Shown one piece after another: positions 9,349 through 18,518 of a stretch of 64,000 bases of DNA. The position numbers were made by a program, and so were the translations under genes. A model generated the notes under the pieces. That model saw nothing but the letters and a program-made list of their open reading frames with translations. It made no database searches and was not told where the DNA came from. The stretch is taken from positions 1,612,001-1,676,000 of the forward strand of contig NZ_CP090439.1 of NCBI RefSeq assembly GCF_021441885.1. The letters run 5' to 3'. The stretch's first letter is position 1. Each line of letters opens with the position of its first letter. The DNA comes from Vibrio maritimus (GTDB taxonomy: Bacteria; Pseudomonadota; Gammaproteobacteria; Enterobacterales; Vibrionaceae).

Positions 9349-9625
9349 GTTCGTTCAAATGAGTATCCAGTTTGCCTATGTGGGATTGTTAGTGAGCTTG
9401 GTGCTGTCTTTCGTGAGGCTTGCTAAGGGGCCAACGTTGGCAGATCGAGTCGTTGCCTTGGACCTTATGGCGTTCATTACTATTGGATTCATTGCCATAG
9501 TGACCCTCGATACGATGCAAACGTCGCTACTTGATATTGCGATTACTTTAGGATTGGTCGCTTTTTTGGGCACAATCGCGTTTGCTCGTTTAATTGTTAA
9601 AGACAAACAAGCAGGAGGGTCGTAA
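9341..9625 (+). CDS. mrpF: Mrp antiporter subunit F
   Basis: The 94-residue protein has three membrane segments and the MrpF motif RLAKGPTLADRVVALD. The start is GTG at 9341 with a GGAGGTGA site inside the end of mrpE; an internal ATG at 9359 is an alternative. The stop overlaps the mrpG ATG. MrpF is a small membrane subunit of the Mrp complex and homologues contribute to cholate or Na+ efflux. Confidence 0.91.
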   Translation: MGEFVQMSIQFAYVGLLVSLVLSFVRLAKGPTLADRVVALDLMAFITIGFIAIVTLDTMQTSLLDIAITLGLVAFLGTIAFARLIVKDKQAGGS

Positions 9626-9969
9626 TGCAAGTGGTTGTCGCGCTACTATTAATATTCGGAACTCTGTTAGTTCTGGTCGCGAGTATTGGCGTTCTGCGCA
9701 TGCCCGATCTCTATACGCGTATGCATGCTGCAACGAAAGCAGGTACTGTTGGGCTTGCTGCCATACTCTTCTCTGTTGCCTTGTCTATTCATGATCTGAC
9801 AGTGCTATCACGGGTGATAGGCACTATGGTGTTTATCGTCCTAACTGCACCCGTCGCAGCCCACTTGTTGGGTAAAAGTATGCAAGCCCGCGGCTATAAG
9901 ATTTGGCGCAATCGCTCAGATGATGCACCGTCGGTAGAACAAGAGACTAGCGAGAAAGGTGTGAGCTAG
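9625..9969 (+). CDS. mrpG: Mrp antiporter subunit G
   Basis: The 114-residue protein has three membrane segments and the typical MrpG sequence RMPDLYTRMHAATKAGT (about residues 28-44). It starts after a GGAGGG site that lies inside the end of mrpF. It is the last gene of the operon. The polar C-terminal tail of about 25 residues is acidic and not conserved in a way I recognise. No clear terminator follows; the next gene converges from the right. Confidence 0.92.
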   Translation: MQVVVALLLIFGTLLVLVASIGVLRMPDLYTRMHAATKAGTVGLAAILFSVALSIHDLTVLSRVIGTMVFIVLTAPVAAHLLGKSMQARGYKIWRNRSDDAPSVEQETSEKGVS

Positions 9970-9987
9970 CCTCTTATTGAATGGCTC

Positions 9988-10854
9988 TTAATTGCTTGCA
10001 CCTTCTGAAGAGTGTGTTAGCTCCAGTAACGCATCAAATCTAGGATTACCATGTAAGCCTTCCAAATCTGGTTCGGTGTTGATCAGCTCACGAATCGAGG
10101 GACTTGCTTCAATAGCAAGTTCTAAATCTTCAATAGCTTGTTCTTCCACCCCAAGACGAGAGAATGCGCAAGCACGTTGATACAGTGCAGGGCCGTTTGT
10201 AGTATCCAGTTCTAATACTCGATTACATAAGCTCAGTGCCCAGTGATATTCCCTAATTTCCATAGCTGCATCCGCTTTATAGGTGAGTGCTTCGAGGTCA
10301 CCGGGGCGAATCGTTAAGATTTCATCGTAGACATCGATACGCTGCTCAGCGGTTGGCATACTTTGAGCTCTTAACCAAAGATTGTGGATTTCATTGATTC
10401 GCTCGATTTCTTTGTTGTTCTCACTGATGATCCTTGTCTTTCTCTTCAGATCTCGCTCCAACGCACTAAATTTCTTTTCATATTCACTCGCAATAGCGTC
10501 TAGCCTTTTATCTGCCATCTCTTTCGTGTTGTTCTTAAATTCACGCAACGATTGCCATCCAACAAACGCAATTAAAGAAGCCACACCGGCAATGATGTAG
10601 AAGAAGTAGGTGACGGTGACATTCGCGTAGTTCAATGACTTATCAGCCACTGCTAGTTCTCGGTCAGTAATTTGAACTACCAGTCTTTTCTCAAGCTCTT
10701 GTTGGTCTTGTCTTAGCGATTTGAGCTCATCAAGTATGTATCGCTCCATCAGGGGGCGATCGAGCAATTCAGAATCAGAGTATTTTGTGGATTGTGCCAG
10801 AGCCGGCCCTTGCCATAGGAGCGTTAGCATTATTGTTATCAAGAGTAATCTCAT
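9988..10854 (-). CDS. Membrane-anchored TPR protein with coiled coil
   Basis: The 288-residue protein has a cleavable signal peptide (residues 1-20, ending ALA), a short periplasmic stretch, a membrane segment (about 81-102), a charged helical coiled coil (about 105-155) and TPR-like repeats from about 170 to 265. The repeats contain the pattern W-x2-A-L-x-L-C-N-R-x-L-x-L-D. TPR repeats usually bind other proteins. It converges on the mrp operon and has no obvious operon partner. I do not recognise a named family and assign no pathway. Confidence 0.7.
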   Translation of the reverse strand: MRLLLITIMLTLLWQGPALAQSTKYSDSELLDRPLMERYILDELKSLRQDQQELEKRLVVQITDRELAVADKSLNYANVTVTYFFYIIAGVASLIAFVGWQSLREFKNNTKEMADKRLDAIASEYEKKFSALERDLKRKTRIISENNKEIERINEIHNLWLRAQSMPTAEQRIDVYDEILTIRPGDLEALTYKADAAMEIREYHWALSLCNRVLELDTTNGPALYQRACAFSRLGVEEQAIEDLELAIEASPSIRELINTEPDLEGLHGNPRFDALLELTHSSEGASN

Positions 10855-11069
10855 CTCTTCTTCCCGGTTTTGTGTTTAGTTAGTTTTACTATAGTCAGAC
10901 GTTGCGCGTTTAGTAGGACGATCAATTGGCCTAATATAAAGCGTGTAGTTAGCTGTATGGGTCGCTAACTTAAACTCTATCAACTAGGCTTCATGATATT
11001 TGATAGCTTCGACCAATGTAATTTAAAGAATCAGCTTATCAGACGGCCTATAATCTCTCAGGGTGAATC

Positions 11070-11465
11070 ATGAAGCCTAGTTTTAACTTTGAAGATGTGA
11101 GTCAACTACTTGTTGGCGCGTTTGCCCTTGGTATGCCGATTTCTTTTTCAGAAGAAGCCTGGCACCTAGGGGTAACGCTCCCCGCAATCAATTTGCTAAT
11201 GATTGTGCTGTTGTCGGTTTGTTTTGTTACTTTGTACACCTATGAAGCTGTGTTTCAACGCAACATTGTCGAGCGTAAGCTGGCTTTTGTGTCTCGTGTG
11301 TTTTGGGCTTATGCGCTTACCATGGTTGTTGTTGCGTTGATACTAATATGCCTTGATAAGTTACCGTTATTGGATGATCCTGTCGTTGCTTTTAAACGAG
11401 TCTTGTTGATTTCAATGCCCGCTTCGATGGGGGCGATAGTCGTGGATAGTTTTGATAAGGAATAG
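11070..11465 (+). CDS. DUF2391 family integral membrane protein
   Basis: The 131-residue protein has four membrane segments (about 11-28, 36-56, 75-95 and 105-125). GAFALGMPISFSEEAW near the N-terminus matches my memory of the DUF2391 (TIGR02587-type) family of putative membrane proteins. An AGGGTG ribosome site precedes the ATG. The function of the family is unknown. The gene stands alone, divergent from the TPR gene with about 215 bases between them. Confidence 0.65.
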   Translation: MKPSFNFEDVSQLLVGAFALGMPISFSEEAWHLGVTLPAINLLMIVLLSVCFVTLYTYEAVFQRNIVERKLAFVSRVFWAYALTMVVVALILICLDKLPLLDDPVVAFKRVLLISMPASMGAIVVDSFDKE

Positions 11466-11610
11466 TGATTTTGATCATCACGTATTCTGTTATTTTCAAC
11501 GGCTAGGTCAGTCGATGTAATGCGAAAACACGTCATGGGGCTTACTTTAAGTCGCTCATTTCTAATAGAATTAAACTCAACTTCCGTTTTTTATAAAGTG
11601 CACTCTCGTC

Positions 11611-12396
11611 ATGATTAGATATGTAGTATTGCTTTGCGCGCAGATACTTTATTGGGCCCCCATGTCAGCTTTTAGTGGAAGCTTGGCATGTCCAACGTCC
11701 AACGATGCCTCGAAGCAGCAATATGAAAGATCAGTGAGTTTTTCCAACCTAACGGATTGGGGACGGCACTTCTCTTATGCACACTCCGCAACACTCGTTC
11801 CCGAACCGCATAACGAGGAACACACCGTATTGCGAGTAGAAGTTCGAGAAAATGATGTATTTGCTACAAGAACGGGTGATGCCTACCGGGCTGAAGTCTA
11901 TGAGCGCTATAAAGCACCATTTAATACGGAAATGCGTTATCGATTTAGAACGCTCATCTCCGAGGAATGGGAGTTTGACGACGTGCGGGCTCTTATCGCC
12001 CAATGGCATGCTACGCCGGATTTACACTTGGGAGAGATAAGTCGAAGCCCTAACTTAGGTATAGAGCTACGGAATGATCGCTTTTTAATTCGAGGGCAAA
12101 CCAGTGACCTCCCTGTGAATTTGCACAACAAAGAGGGTATGACTCGAGTTCGCCATTATTTAAGTGAACCAATTGAAAAAGATCGTTGGTATCAATTTGA
12201 TATTAAGGTGATGTGGACGCCAAGCTCTGAGGGCTATCTGCAAGTCCAAATAGATGACACTATAGTTGTGGATTATCAGGGTCCAACTAGCTATCTTGAC
12301 TGTGTGGGACCTTATTTTAAGGCGGGCGTTTACCGAGATTATTCACCACATACTTTCGTTGTTTATTTTGATGATTACTCTCGAAGTGAAATGTAA
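11611..12396 (+). CDS. Secreted polysaccharide lyase-like protein (heparin lyase I-like fold)
   Basis: The 261-residue protein has an N-terminal signal sequence (about 1-24) and a predicted beta-rich body. The segments YRAEVYERY, RFRTLISEEW, ALIAQWHATPD and WYQFDIKVMW, and a C-terminal GVYRDYSPHTFVVYFDDY, match the concanavalin-like heparin/alginate-type lyase family (Pfam Polysacc_lyase). Such enzymes cleave uronic acid polysaccharides by beta-elimination outside the cytoplasm. The substrate cannot be read from sequence. No sugar transporter or other lyase lies beside it, so it appears as an orphan. Confidence 0.65.
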   Translation: MIRYVVLLCAQILYWAPMSAFSGSLACPTSNDASKQQYERSVSFSNLTDWGRHFSYAHSATLVPEPHNEEHTVLRVEVRENDVFATRTGDAYRAEVYERYKAPFNTEMRYRFRTLISEEWEFDDVRALIAQWHATPDLHLGEISRSPNLGIELRNDRFLIRGQTSDLPVNLHNKEGMTRVRHYLSEPIEKDRWYQFDIKVMWTPSSEGYLQVQIDDTIVVDYQGPTSYLDCVGPYFKAGVYRDYSPHTFVVYFDDYSRSEM

Positions 12397-12531
12397 CTCA
12401 AAATAAGGAGAATTACGGTGTTCATAATCGGCTTGGACATTTCTCAGTTTTTAAGTTAATCGTGCGAAAAATCAAATAGTTTGATGTAACATGCAGTCTG
12501 TTCGAGATTACATCTAACAAGGAGTTTTAAC

Positions 12532-13317
12532 ATGGATGTATTTGATGTTCTTCATCAGCACCGCTCAATTCGTGAGTACCACGATGACCCTATCGCACCA
12601 GAATTACTTGATGAAATCTTGCAAGCAGGCGTGAGAGCTTCCTCGTCAGGAAACATGCAGTCGTACTCAATCATCGTTACCCAAGACAAGGCACGTCGTG
12701 AGGCTTTATTTGAACCTCATATGAAGCAGAACATGGTGGTTGATGCACCCGTATTGCTGACTTTCTGTGCTGATTTTAGAAGAATGCGTAAGTGGTTAAA
12801 GCAAAGCGAAGCGCCTTTAAACTTTGATAACTTTATGAGTTTTATGATCGCTGCGATTGATGCGACTTTGGTATCGCAAAACGTAGCAGTTGCTGCTGAG
12901 GCGAAGGGACTAGGTCTATGTTACATGGGTTCAACCCTAGCAAACTGTGACCAGATTGGTGAGATTCTAGAACTCCCAGAAGGTGTTGTACCCGTTGTCG
13001 GCTACTCAATTGGTTATCCCGCCGAAAACCCTGAGATCCGCGACCGTCTACCGATGGATGGGTTAATACATCATGAGGTTTATCAAGATCATGATGACGA
13101 TACGATTCAATCAATCTACCACGACAGAGAAACCGCAGGATGGGCTCGTTACATGTCTTATCCTGAGCTTAAAAAGATGATCGAGGACTCTGATGTGGAG
13201 AACCTTGCGCAGGTTTATACCAAGCTTAAGTACACGCGAAAATCGCATGTAACCTTCTCAAATAACGTACTTAACTACCTCGAAAAGCAAGGCTTCATGA
13301 ATCACGAACCGTCTTAA
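12532..13317 (+). CDS. NfsA-type flavin nitroreductase / NADPH oxidoreductase
   Basis: The 261-residue protein has the nitroreductase FMN-binding start HRSIREYHDD (about 10-19), the ASSSGNMQSYSIIV motif (36-49) and GLGLCYMGST (about 126-135). Length and the C-terminal extension (WARYMSYPELKK) fit the NfsA/FRP group, which uses NADPH and FMN to reduce nitro-compounds, quinones or flavins. A clear AAGGAG site lies before the ATG. The gene is single, closed by a bidirectional terminator. The natural substrate is unknown. Confidence 0.85.
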   Translation: MDVFDVLHQHRSIREYHDDPIAPELLDEILQAGVRASSSGNMQSYSIIVTQDKARREALFEPHMKQNMVVDAPVLLTFCADFRRMRKWLKQSEAPLNFDNFMSFMIAAIDATLVSQNVAVAAEAKGLGLCYMGSTLANCDQIGEILELPEGVVPVVGYSIGYPAENPEIRDRLPMDGLIHHEVYQDHDDDTIQSIYHDRETAGWARYMSYPELKKMIEDSDVENLAQVYTKLKYTRKSHVTFSNNVLNYLEKQGFMNHEPS

Positions 13318-13320
13318 GTA

Positions 13321-13350
13321 AAAAATGGAAGTCTTAGGACTTCCATTTTT
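13321..13350. terminator. Bidirectional terminator between nitroreductase and yjeH
   Basis: A perfect 13-bp stem (13321-13333 pairs with 13338-13350) with loop TTAG has A and T tracts on both sides. It serves both converging genes. Confidence 0.9.
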
Positions 13351-13370
13351 GGTTGAGCTTGTATTTGATT

Positions 13371-14609
13371 CTATTTGCTAATTCTACCCAGTAGTGCCCA
13401 AAGCAAAGCCAATACGACGCTGGCATATATCATCGCCAAACCAATCGAGAGCAGAACTAAGACACATAAGATAAGAGACAATATTGCGAGTTTCTTTCGC
13501 CAGCCACTAAGCAGTCTCACCGCACTCCACATTGCGAAAAGGTATATCACCACAAAAATTCCATTGGCGAGCGTTAAAAAGATATTGATGTCGATACCAG
13601 ACAAATAGCCAAATACGCATGACACAGTAAGTGTGGCTCCAACCATTAATGTGGCAATAGTAGGAACACCTTTCACGGACACTCGAGCAACTGAACTCTC
13701 TGGACGATACTCTCGAGCCAGCGACCAGATCATACGAGCCAGGCTTTGGGTGTAGAGGTTTATAGTTGCAAAGCATGCTAAAAAGCCAACGATACTGATA
13801 ATCCAAGTGGCTTGAGGACCAAATAATTTGTCGGCAATGAAGGGGACTGAGGTGGTGTTTAAAGTTTGAGTACCGTATGCGTGATGCTCTAAGACCACAG
13901 CTGAGAAAACGTAATAAACAGCGCCAGCGAGAAGGCACCCGACCAAAATGGCGATAGGGTAATCACGTTCAGGTCTTTTGAACTCTTCGCCCATATGAGC
14001 AAACGCTTCGATTCCTACGAAGCACCAAAACATAACTGCGATAGCTTGAGCAATAGAACCGATATCAGCATTTGACGAGGCAGTCGGAGCAAAGTTTGTC
14101 GCGTGCACATCACTGCTCCACACAAAACTCGCCACTAATACAATAATGCCCACCGCTATGAGGGTTTGAAGTCGACTTGATGATTTGCTGCCTGAAAAGT
14201 TCACCGCCATGAGCAGGGCGACCACAAATAGCTGTGCGGATAGTGGGTGAGACATAAAGCTTGGCAAGAATTGCTGTGCAAAGCCACCAGCAATTGCAAT
14301 GGCAGCGGGAACACCGACGGGTATGACGCTAATAAATAGCAGGGCAATGGCTTTTTCTAGTCGCGGACCGAATGCTTGGCGCACAAAGTACGATGCTCCT
14401 CCCGCGTTAGGGTAGCGCTTTCCAAGCGATGCGAACGTAATTGCAATCGGGCAGATGGCAAGTAATAGAGCAAACCAAGCCCAAAGGATTTGCTCGCCGG
14501 CAATACTGGCGGCAATAGCGGGTACCATGAATAAGCCAGTACCAAGGAGAGTGGTAGACATCTGGCCAATGCCACCGAGTAGAGTAATTTCTTGTTTAAG
14601 CTGTGACAT
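13371..14609 (-). CDS. yjeH: APC-family amino acid exporter, YjeH-like
   Basis: The 412-residue inner-membrane protein has about 12 membrane segments. It aligns by eye with E. coli YjeH: the start MSQLKQEITLLGGIGQMST, LLGTGLFMVPA, YPNAGGASYFVRQAFGPRLE, SVIPVGVPAA, and VMFWCFVGIEAFAHMGEEFK all have clear counterparts. YjeH exports L-methionine and branched-chain amino acids. The gene is single. Substrate is inferred from the relative. Confidence 0.85.
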   Translation of the reverse strand: MSQLKQEITLLGGIGQMSTTLLGTGLFMVPAIAASIAGEQILWAWFALLLAICPIAITFASLGKRYPNAGGASYFVRQAFGPRLEKAIALLFISVIPVGVPAAIAIAGGFAQQFLPSFMSHPLSAQLFVVALLMAVNFSGSKSSSRLQTLIAVGIIVLVASFVWSSDVHATNFAPTASSNADIGSIAQAIAVMFWCFVGIEAFAHMGEEFKRPERDYPIAILVGCLLAGAVYYVFSAVVLEHHAYGTQTLNTTSVPFIADKLFGPQATWIISIVGFLACFATINLYTQSLARMIWSLAREYRPESSVARVSVKGVPTIATLMVGATLTVSCVFGYLSGIDINIFLTLANGIFVVIYLFAMWSAVRLLSGWRKKLAILSLILCVLVLLSIGLAMIYASVVLALLWALLGRISK

Positions 14610-14718
14610 CGCGTTACATCGGTCGTACTGTGTAAAGCTGTCTAGCTTAGTATTTAGACGTTAAATTAACAACTTATCTATAAAGATAACCTAGTCGAGA
14701 AAGTGTAGAGTTCGCGAT

Positions 14719-15033
14719 TTATTGCTCAGAGTAAAACGCCGCGACATCCTTAAGATCTTCATCTGATAAGTTTTGCAGTTGAGCTTTCATCAGTGCAGCC
14801 ATGGGGCCTGAACGCTCGTCGTTGATATAGGCTCTCATCGCGTTATATAAGTAAAGTGGATCTTGTCCGTTAAGGTCTGGGTAGCTCGGCTGGCTGGTGG
14901 GACCGTTCGGGTTATGGCAAAACACGCAACTGGGTGACTTAACCTTTCCAAGTTCAGCATCACCAAAGTTGCTGGCGAGTGCAGTGCCCGAGAATAAAAT
15001 CGATAGTACGGAGACAGCAGGAAGGAAATTCAT
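14719..15033 (-). CDS. Small periplasmic cytochrome c
   Basis: The protein has a signal peptide (MNFLPAVSVL, ending TALAS) and one haem-binding CVFCH motif near residue 36. A methionine later in the chain, in SGPMAALM, may be the second haem ligand. The mature protein is about 85 residues, typical of class I cytochrome c such as c553. I chose ATG 15033 because the signal peptide begins there; an upstream ATG at 15054 would add seven residues and has a poorer ribosome site. Its redox partner is unknown. The next gene upstream, ltaE, is on the same strand. Confidence 0.85.
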   Translation of the reverse strand: MNFLPAVSVLSILFSGTALASNFGDAELGKVKSPSCVFCHNPNGPTSQPSYPDLNGQDPLYLYNAMRAYINDERSGPMAALMKAQLQNLSDEDLKDVAAFYSEQ

Positions 15034-15125
15034 ATCAATACTCAAAAAAAACATAACCTAGGCAATAAGATAAACCTTACCCCTAGGTTAAGCTCAACTC
15101 TATTTTAAGTGTGGTGTGACTTGAG

Positions 15126-16130
15126 TTACACCAGCGTCTTTAGCTTCTCAAGCAAGACATCAATATCGTTGCTGGAAACATCTTTATGAGTCACAAAGCG
15201 AACTGGGTTGCTTGGTGAGATCGTAATGCCATCTTGAGCGAGCTGTTCGGCAATGCGGTTGATATCGACACTTTCATCGAGCTTAGCGAAAACGATATTG
15301 GTTTGGACAAAATCGGCGTTAACGCTAAATCCAGCAACAGCGTTAAGTCCCTCGGCCAGTTTCTTCGCGTTCGCGTGGTCAGTCGCAAGTTGAGCCACTT
15401 GCTCGGTAAGAGCCAGCTTACCTGCTGCGGCTAAAATACCGGCTTGACGCATACCGCCACCAACCATCTTACGTAAACGACGAGCGCGTTCGATAAAGGA
15501 TTTTGAGCCTAGAAGTAGGGAGCCAATCGGAGCAGATAAGCCTTTCGATAGGCAGATAGTCATTGAGTCGAAATGCTTGGCAATTTCAATGACATCTACA
15601 TCAAGAGCGACTGCTGCGTTGTATACTCGAGCACCATCGAGGTGGAGGCTCAATCCGTGTTCATCAACGAACTGCCTTGCTTCCGCCAAGTAGGAGAGAG
15701 GGAGCACCTTTCCGTTGATTGTGTTCTCTAGGCTTAGCAGCTTGGTGCGAGCAAAATGGCTGTCATCAGGCTTAATCGCAGCTTTCAGTTTACCAAAATC
15801 AAGCGTGCCATCTGGGTTGTTTTCGATAGGTTGCGGCTGGATAGAACCTAAGACCGCCGCACCACCTGCTTCGTATTTGTAGTTGTGCGCTTGTTGACCA
15901 CATAAGTACTCATCACCGCGCTGACAATGCGCCATCAAGCCCAAAAGGTTGGCTTGTGTGCCTGATGTAGTAAACATGGCAGCTTCAAAACCATGTCGCT
16001 CTGCTGCCCACGCCTCTAGCTCATTAACCGTTGGGTCATCACCGTAAACATCATCGCCCACAGGAGCGTTTGCCATTGCTTCGCGCATAGCTTGGGTTGG
16101 TTTGGTGACCGTATCTGAGCGAAAATCCAT
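15126..16130 (-). CDS. ltaE: Low-specificity L-threonine aldolase
   Basis: The 334-residue PLP enzyme cleaves L-threonine or allo-threonine to glycine and acetaldehyde. It starts with the family motif MDFRSDTVTKPT and has GDDVYGDDPTVNELE (about 25-39), HLDGARVYNAA (about 167-177) and the PLP lysine in CLSKGLSAPIGS (about residue 201). The length matches the family. The upstream NUDIX gene ends ten bases before it on the same strand, suggesting co-transcription. Confidence 0.93.
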   Translation of the reverse strand: MDFRSDTVTKPTQAMREAMANAPVGDDVYGDDPTVNELEAWAAERHGFEAAMFTTSGTQANLLGLMAHCQRGDEYLCGQQAHNYKYEAGGAAVLGSIQPQPIENNPDGTLDFGKLKAAIKPDDSHFARTKLLSLENTINGKVLPLSYLAEARQFVDEHGLSLHLDGARVYNAAVALDVDVIEIAKHFDSMTICLSKGLSAPIGSLLLGSKSFIERARRLRKMVGGGMRQAGILAAAGKLALTEQVAQLATDHANAKKLAEGLNAVAGFSVNADFVQTNIVFAKLDESVDINRIAEQLAQDGITISPSNPVRFVTHKDVSSNDIDVLLEKLKTLV

Positions 16131-16140
16131 TGAATATCTC

Positions 16141-16659
16141 CTAAATGTATCCGCATAGCGCTGCCTTGCTAAGACAAGCTATGGTTTTGGCGTCGGTGAT
16201 TTTACCGTCGATAATATATTGTTGTAGTTGTGTGTGTGACATTGTCACAACTTCGATGACCTCATCGTCGTCACACGAATATTCATCGCTAGGCGATAAG
16301 GACTTTGCGATAAACAGGTGTTGAATCTCATCGCAAAAACCCGCCAATGGGGTTACCTGACCGAGCGAAATCATCTCACCAGCGGCGAAACCGGTTTCTT
16401 CAATCAACTCCCGAGACGCGCATTGCGTGGGATCCTCATTTGGCTCCATTGTGCCTGCAGGCAGTTCTAACAACCATTTCTTTAGCGATGGGCGAAATTG
16501 ATTGAGTAGTAGGATTTCACCATTGTCGTTGATTGGCAGAATTACGGCAGCGCCAGGATGCTTGATGGTGGTATGTGTCACTGATTGATCATTCGGTAGG
16601 GTGACTTCTTCTTCGATGAGAGAAATAGATTTCCATTGATGAATGGTTTTGTAGGTCAT
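16141..16659 (-). CDS. NUDIX hydrolase, ADP-ribose pyrophosphatase-like
   Basis: The 172-residue protein has a full NUDIX box, G-x5-E-x7-REL-x-EE-x-G (about residues 69-91), preceded by the ADP-ribose pyrophosphatase-like ELPAGTMEPNE. Such enzymes hydrolyse ADP-ribose or related nucleoside diphosphates in the cytoplasm. It lies ten bases upstream of ltaE in the same direction. The precise substrate cannot be read; the PAGTMEPNE segment favours ADP-ribose or a sugar nucleotide. Confidence 0.85.
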   Translation of the reverse strand: MTYKTIHQWKSISLIEEEVTLPNDQSVTHTTIKHPGAAVILPINDNGEILLLNQFRPSLKKWLLELPAGTMEPNEDPTQCASRELIEETGFAAGEMISLGQVTPLAGFCDEIQHLFIAKSLSPSDEYSCDDDEVIEVVTMSHTQLQQYIIDGKITDAKTIACLSKAALCGYI

Positions 16660-16852
16660 AAATCATCCGTGACTGCGATGTTGAAGCGATAATATCACCA
16701 CACAAAGCATCAAATGTCGATGATTAGTCTGCAGTGATAAAAGTGTTGATTGCCTTCCGAAAATGGAAACAGTGTTTTCTGCACTATTTTGACATCGAGA
16801 GATTAGGTATATCAAAGGCTTCAGGTGTATTTCATAAAAAGGTAGCGACAGC

Positions 16853-18346
16853 GTGTTAGGGGCAGATGGGCTAAATTTAGCATTGATGGTAGCGGAATCA
16901 GGCATGATTGACTCCGCAGTACGAGAAATCATGCAGCACACTGATCTTATGGCGCTTGGCAATGAGGACAGCGTTAAGCAGAGCCTCACCGCATCTATGG
17001 CCAAGTGGTCGAAGAGCGTTAAGCGCAAGCTAGTCAAAACTCAAGATGAAGACTCGATTCAAATTGAGTTAAACCTGTATCAACAAGCGGTATATATGAC
17101 TGAGTCTGAGTTTGACGACAACCTCAGTACTCTCGTTGCACAGTTACCTGAAGACTCGCTGTTTATCGAAAAATCGCAAAAATTGATTGCTTCGAAGCAA
17201 AGTTACCCTAGCTCTCTATTTGCAAGACAGTTTTGTCGTCAGTGGTATGAGAGCTTAACCACAGCCGTTCAGTCTAAACAGCAAGATACCCTTGATGAGC
17301 AGAAATCACGTTTTCTAAAACAGTTGTACCAGCGCATAGACACGCTCAAGGATATGGAGAATCTTAATCAGACGGGCGAAAACGCGAAGCTTGGTCGTTT
17401 ATGGGATCTAGCAGGTGCCGAGCTTACTAAGCAAGATTGGAAATCCATAGAGCGCACCGCAGAATATCTATCTAAGCACAGCGAACTAAACTCAATAGCA
17501 GACAAGCTAGGTCGTATGGCTGATGAAGTCGATGCGCCTGAGCTAAATAGAGTTGAGACGCATGATGATGTGGTGGTTGAAGAAAAGTCTGATTTTGCCA
17601 CAGACGACATTGTTGGTATCCACACCAGTAACGATATCAATAAACTGCTACCAAACGAGACCATGTATCTTGCCTATCCAGAGCTAGAAACCGTGTTCTA
17701 CCAGCACCTTGTCGAGAAGCGCTTGTTGACCTACAAAGCCGAAGGAAAACAGCGAACGATTCGCCAGCTTCATAACCCATCGCAATCACATGGAGAAGCG
17801 ATAAAGGAAAAAGGTCCCATGGTTGTCGCGGTGGACGTTTCGGGCTCTATGCAGGGTGCACCTGAAAAATCGGCGAAGGCTATGGCTTACGCGCTGATGA
17901 AAATGGCAGCAGAGCAGTCTCGCGAGTGCCATGTAATTCTCTTCTCATCGACCTTTATTTCCTATGACTTATCTGGATCAAAAGGACTAAAAGAGGCGTG
18001 TGATTTTCTCTCTTACACATTCAAAGGTGGTACCGATCTCAGTAAGGTCCTAGATTATGCGGTGGATGTGATGAAGGGTGAACATTACAAAAACGCTGAC
18101 CTCTTGGTGATTTCCGATTTTATTGCGCCAAAACAGGAAGAAAATATCATTGAAAAAGTGATGTCGTTGAAAGGAAGCTATAACCGATTTCATTCATTGT
18201 GCTTATCAAAGTACGGTAACCCAGAGGTATTATCGCTATTCGACACCCAGTGGCGATATCATCCGAGCTTAGTTGGTAAAATTGTCAAGAAACCAACTGC
18301 GGGCTTTCAAAGAGCTCGACAAGTTTTTTCTCATACTTTTGGCTAA
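16853..18346 (+). CDS. ViaA-like VWA protein (paralogue upstream of ravA)
   Basis: The 497-residue protein ends with a von Willebrand A domain. The MIDAS motif DVSGS begins at D328, and FKGGTD supplies later metal ligands. The N-terminus LGADGLNLALMVAES is nearly the same as that of the viaA gene at 20270, and the MIDAS aspartate falls at exactly the same residue number, so the two are duplicates that have diverged to perhaps half identity. Start is GTG at 16853, supported by the match to the paralogue and an AAGGTAG site. A terminator separates it from ravA, so it can be expressed independently. ViaA partners the MoxR ATPase RavA in linking to respiratory and Fe-S proteins in E. coli; which copy partners RavA here is unknown. 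Confidence 0.85.
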   Translation: MLGADGLNLALMVAESGMIDSAVREIMQHTDLMALGNEDSVKQSLTASMAKWSKSVKRKLVKTQDEDSIQIELNLYQQAVYMTESEFDDNLSTLVAQLPEDSLFIEKSQKLIASKQSYPSSLFARQFCRQWYESLTTAVQSKQQDTLDEQKSRFLKQLYQRIDTLKDMENLNQTGENAKLGRLWDLAGAELTKQDWKSIERTAEYLSKHSELNSIADKLGRMADEVDAPELNRVETHDDVVVEEKSDFATDDIVGIHTSNDINKLLPNETMYLAYPELETVFYQHLVEKRLLTYKAEGKQRTIRQLHNPSQSHGEAIKEKGPMVVAVDVSGSMQGAPEKSAKAMAYALMKMAAEQSRECHVILFSSTFISYDLSGSKGLKEACDFLSYTFKGGTDLSKVLDYAVDVMKGEHYKNADLLVISDFIAPKQEENIIEKVMSLKGSYNRFHSLCLSKYGNPEVLSLFDTQWRYHPSLVGKIVKKPTAGFQRARQVFSHTFG

Positions 18347-18350
18347 TATA

Positions 18351-18374
18351 AACGGCGTATATCGCCGTTTTTTT
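18351..18374 (+). terminator. Terminator after the first viaA paralogue
   Basis: The 7-bp GC-rich stem AACGGCG / CGCCGTT with a five-base loop is followed by seven T residues. It separates the first viaA copy from ravA. Confidence 0.88.
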
Positions 18375-18518
18375 AGCAAAATTCTAATTAAATCAACTTG
18401 ATAATTTTGCGTTGATGCGCATGCTTAAAATACGCAGGATTGAAAGATCTTGTAACATAATGATAACAAATGTATAAAATTAATTATGCATTCCAATTTT
18501 GTGCACAGAGGTATTGGC

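Noticed and set aside
12418..12459. GTG-started 13-codon frame (MFIIGLDISQFLS) after a good AAGGAG site
   Set aside because: Too short, with no leader-peptide features such as repeated codons or an attenuator.
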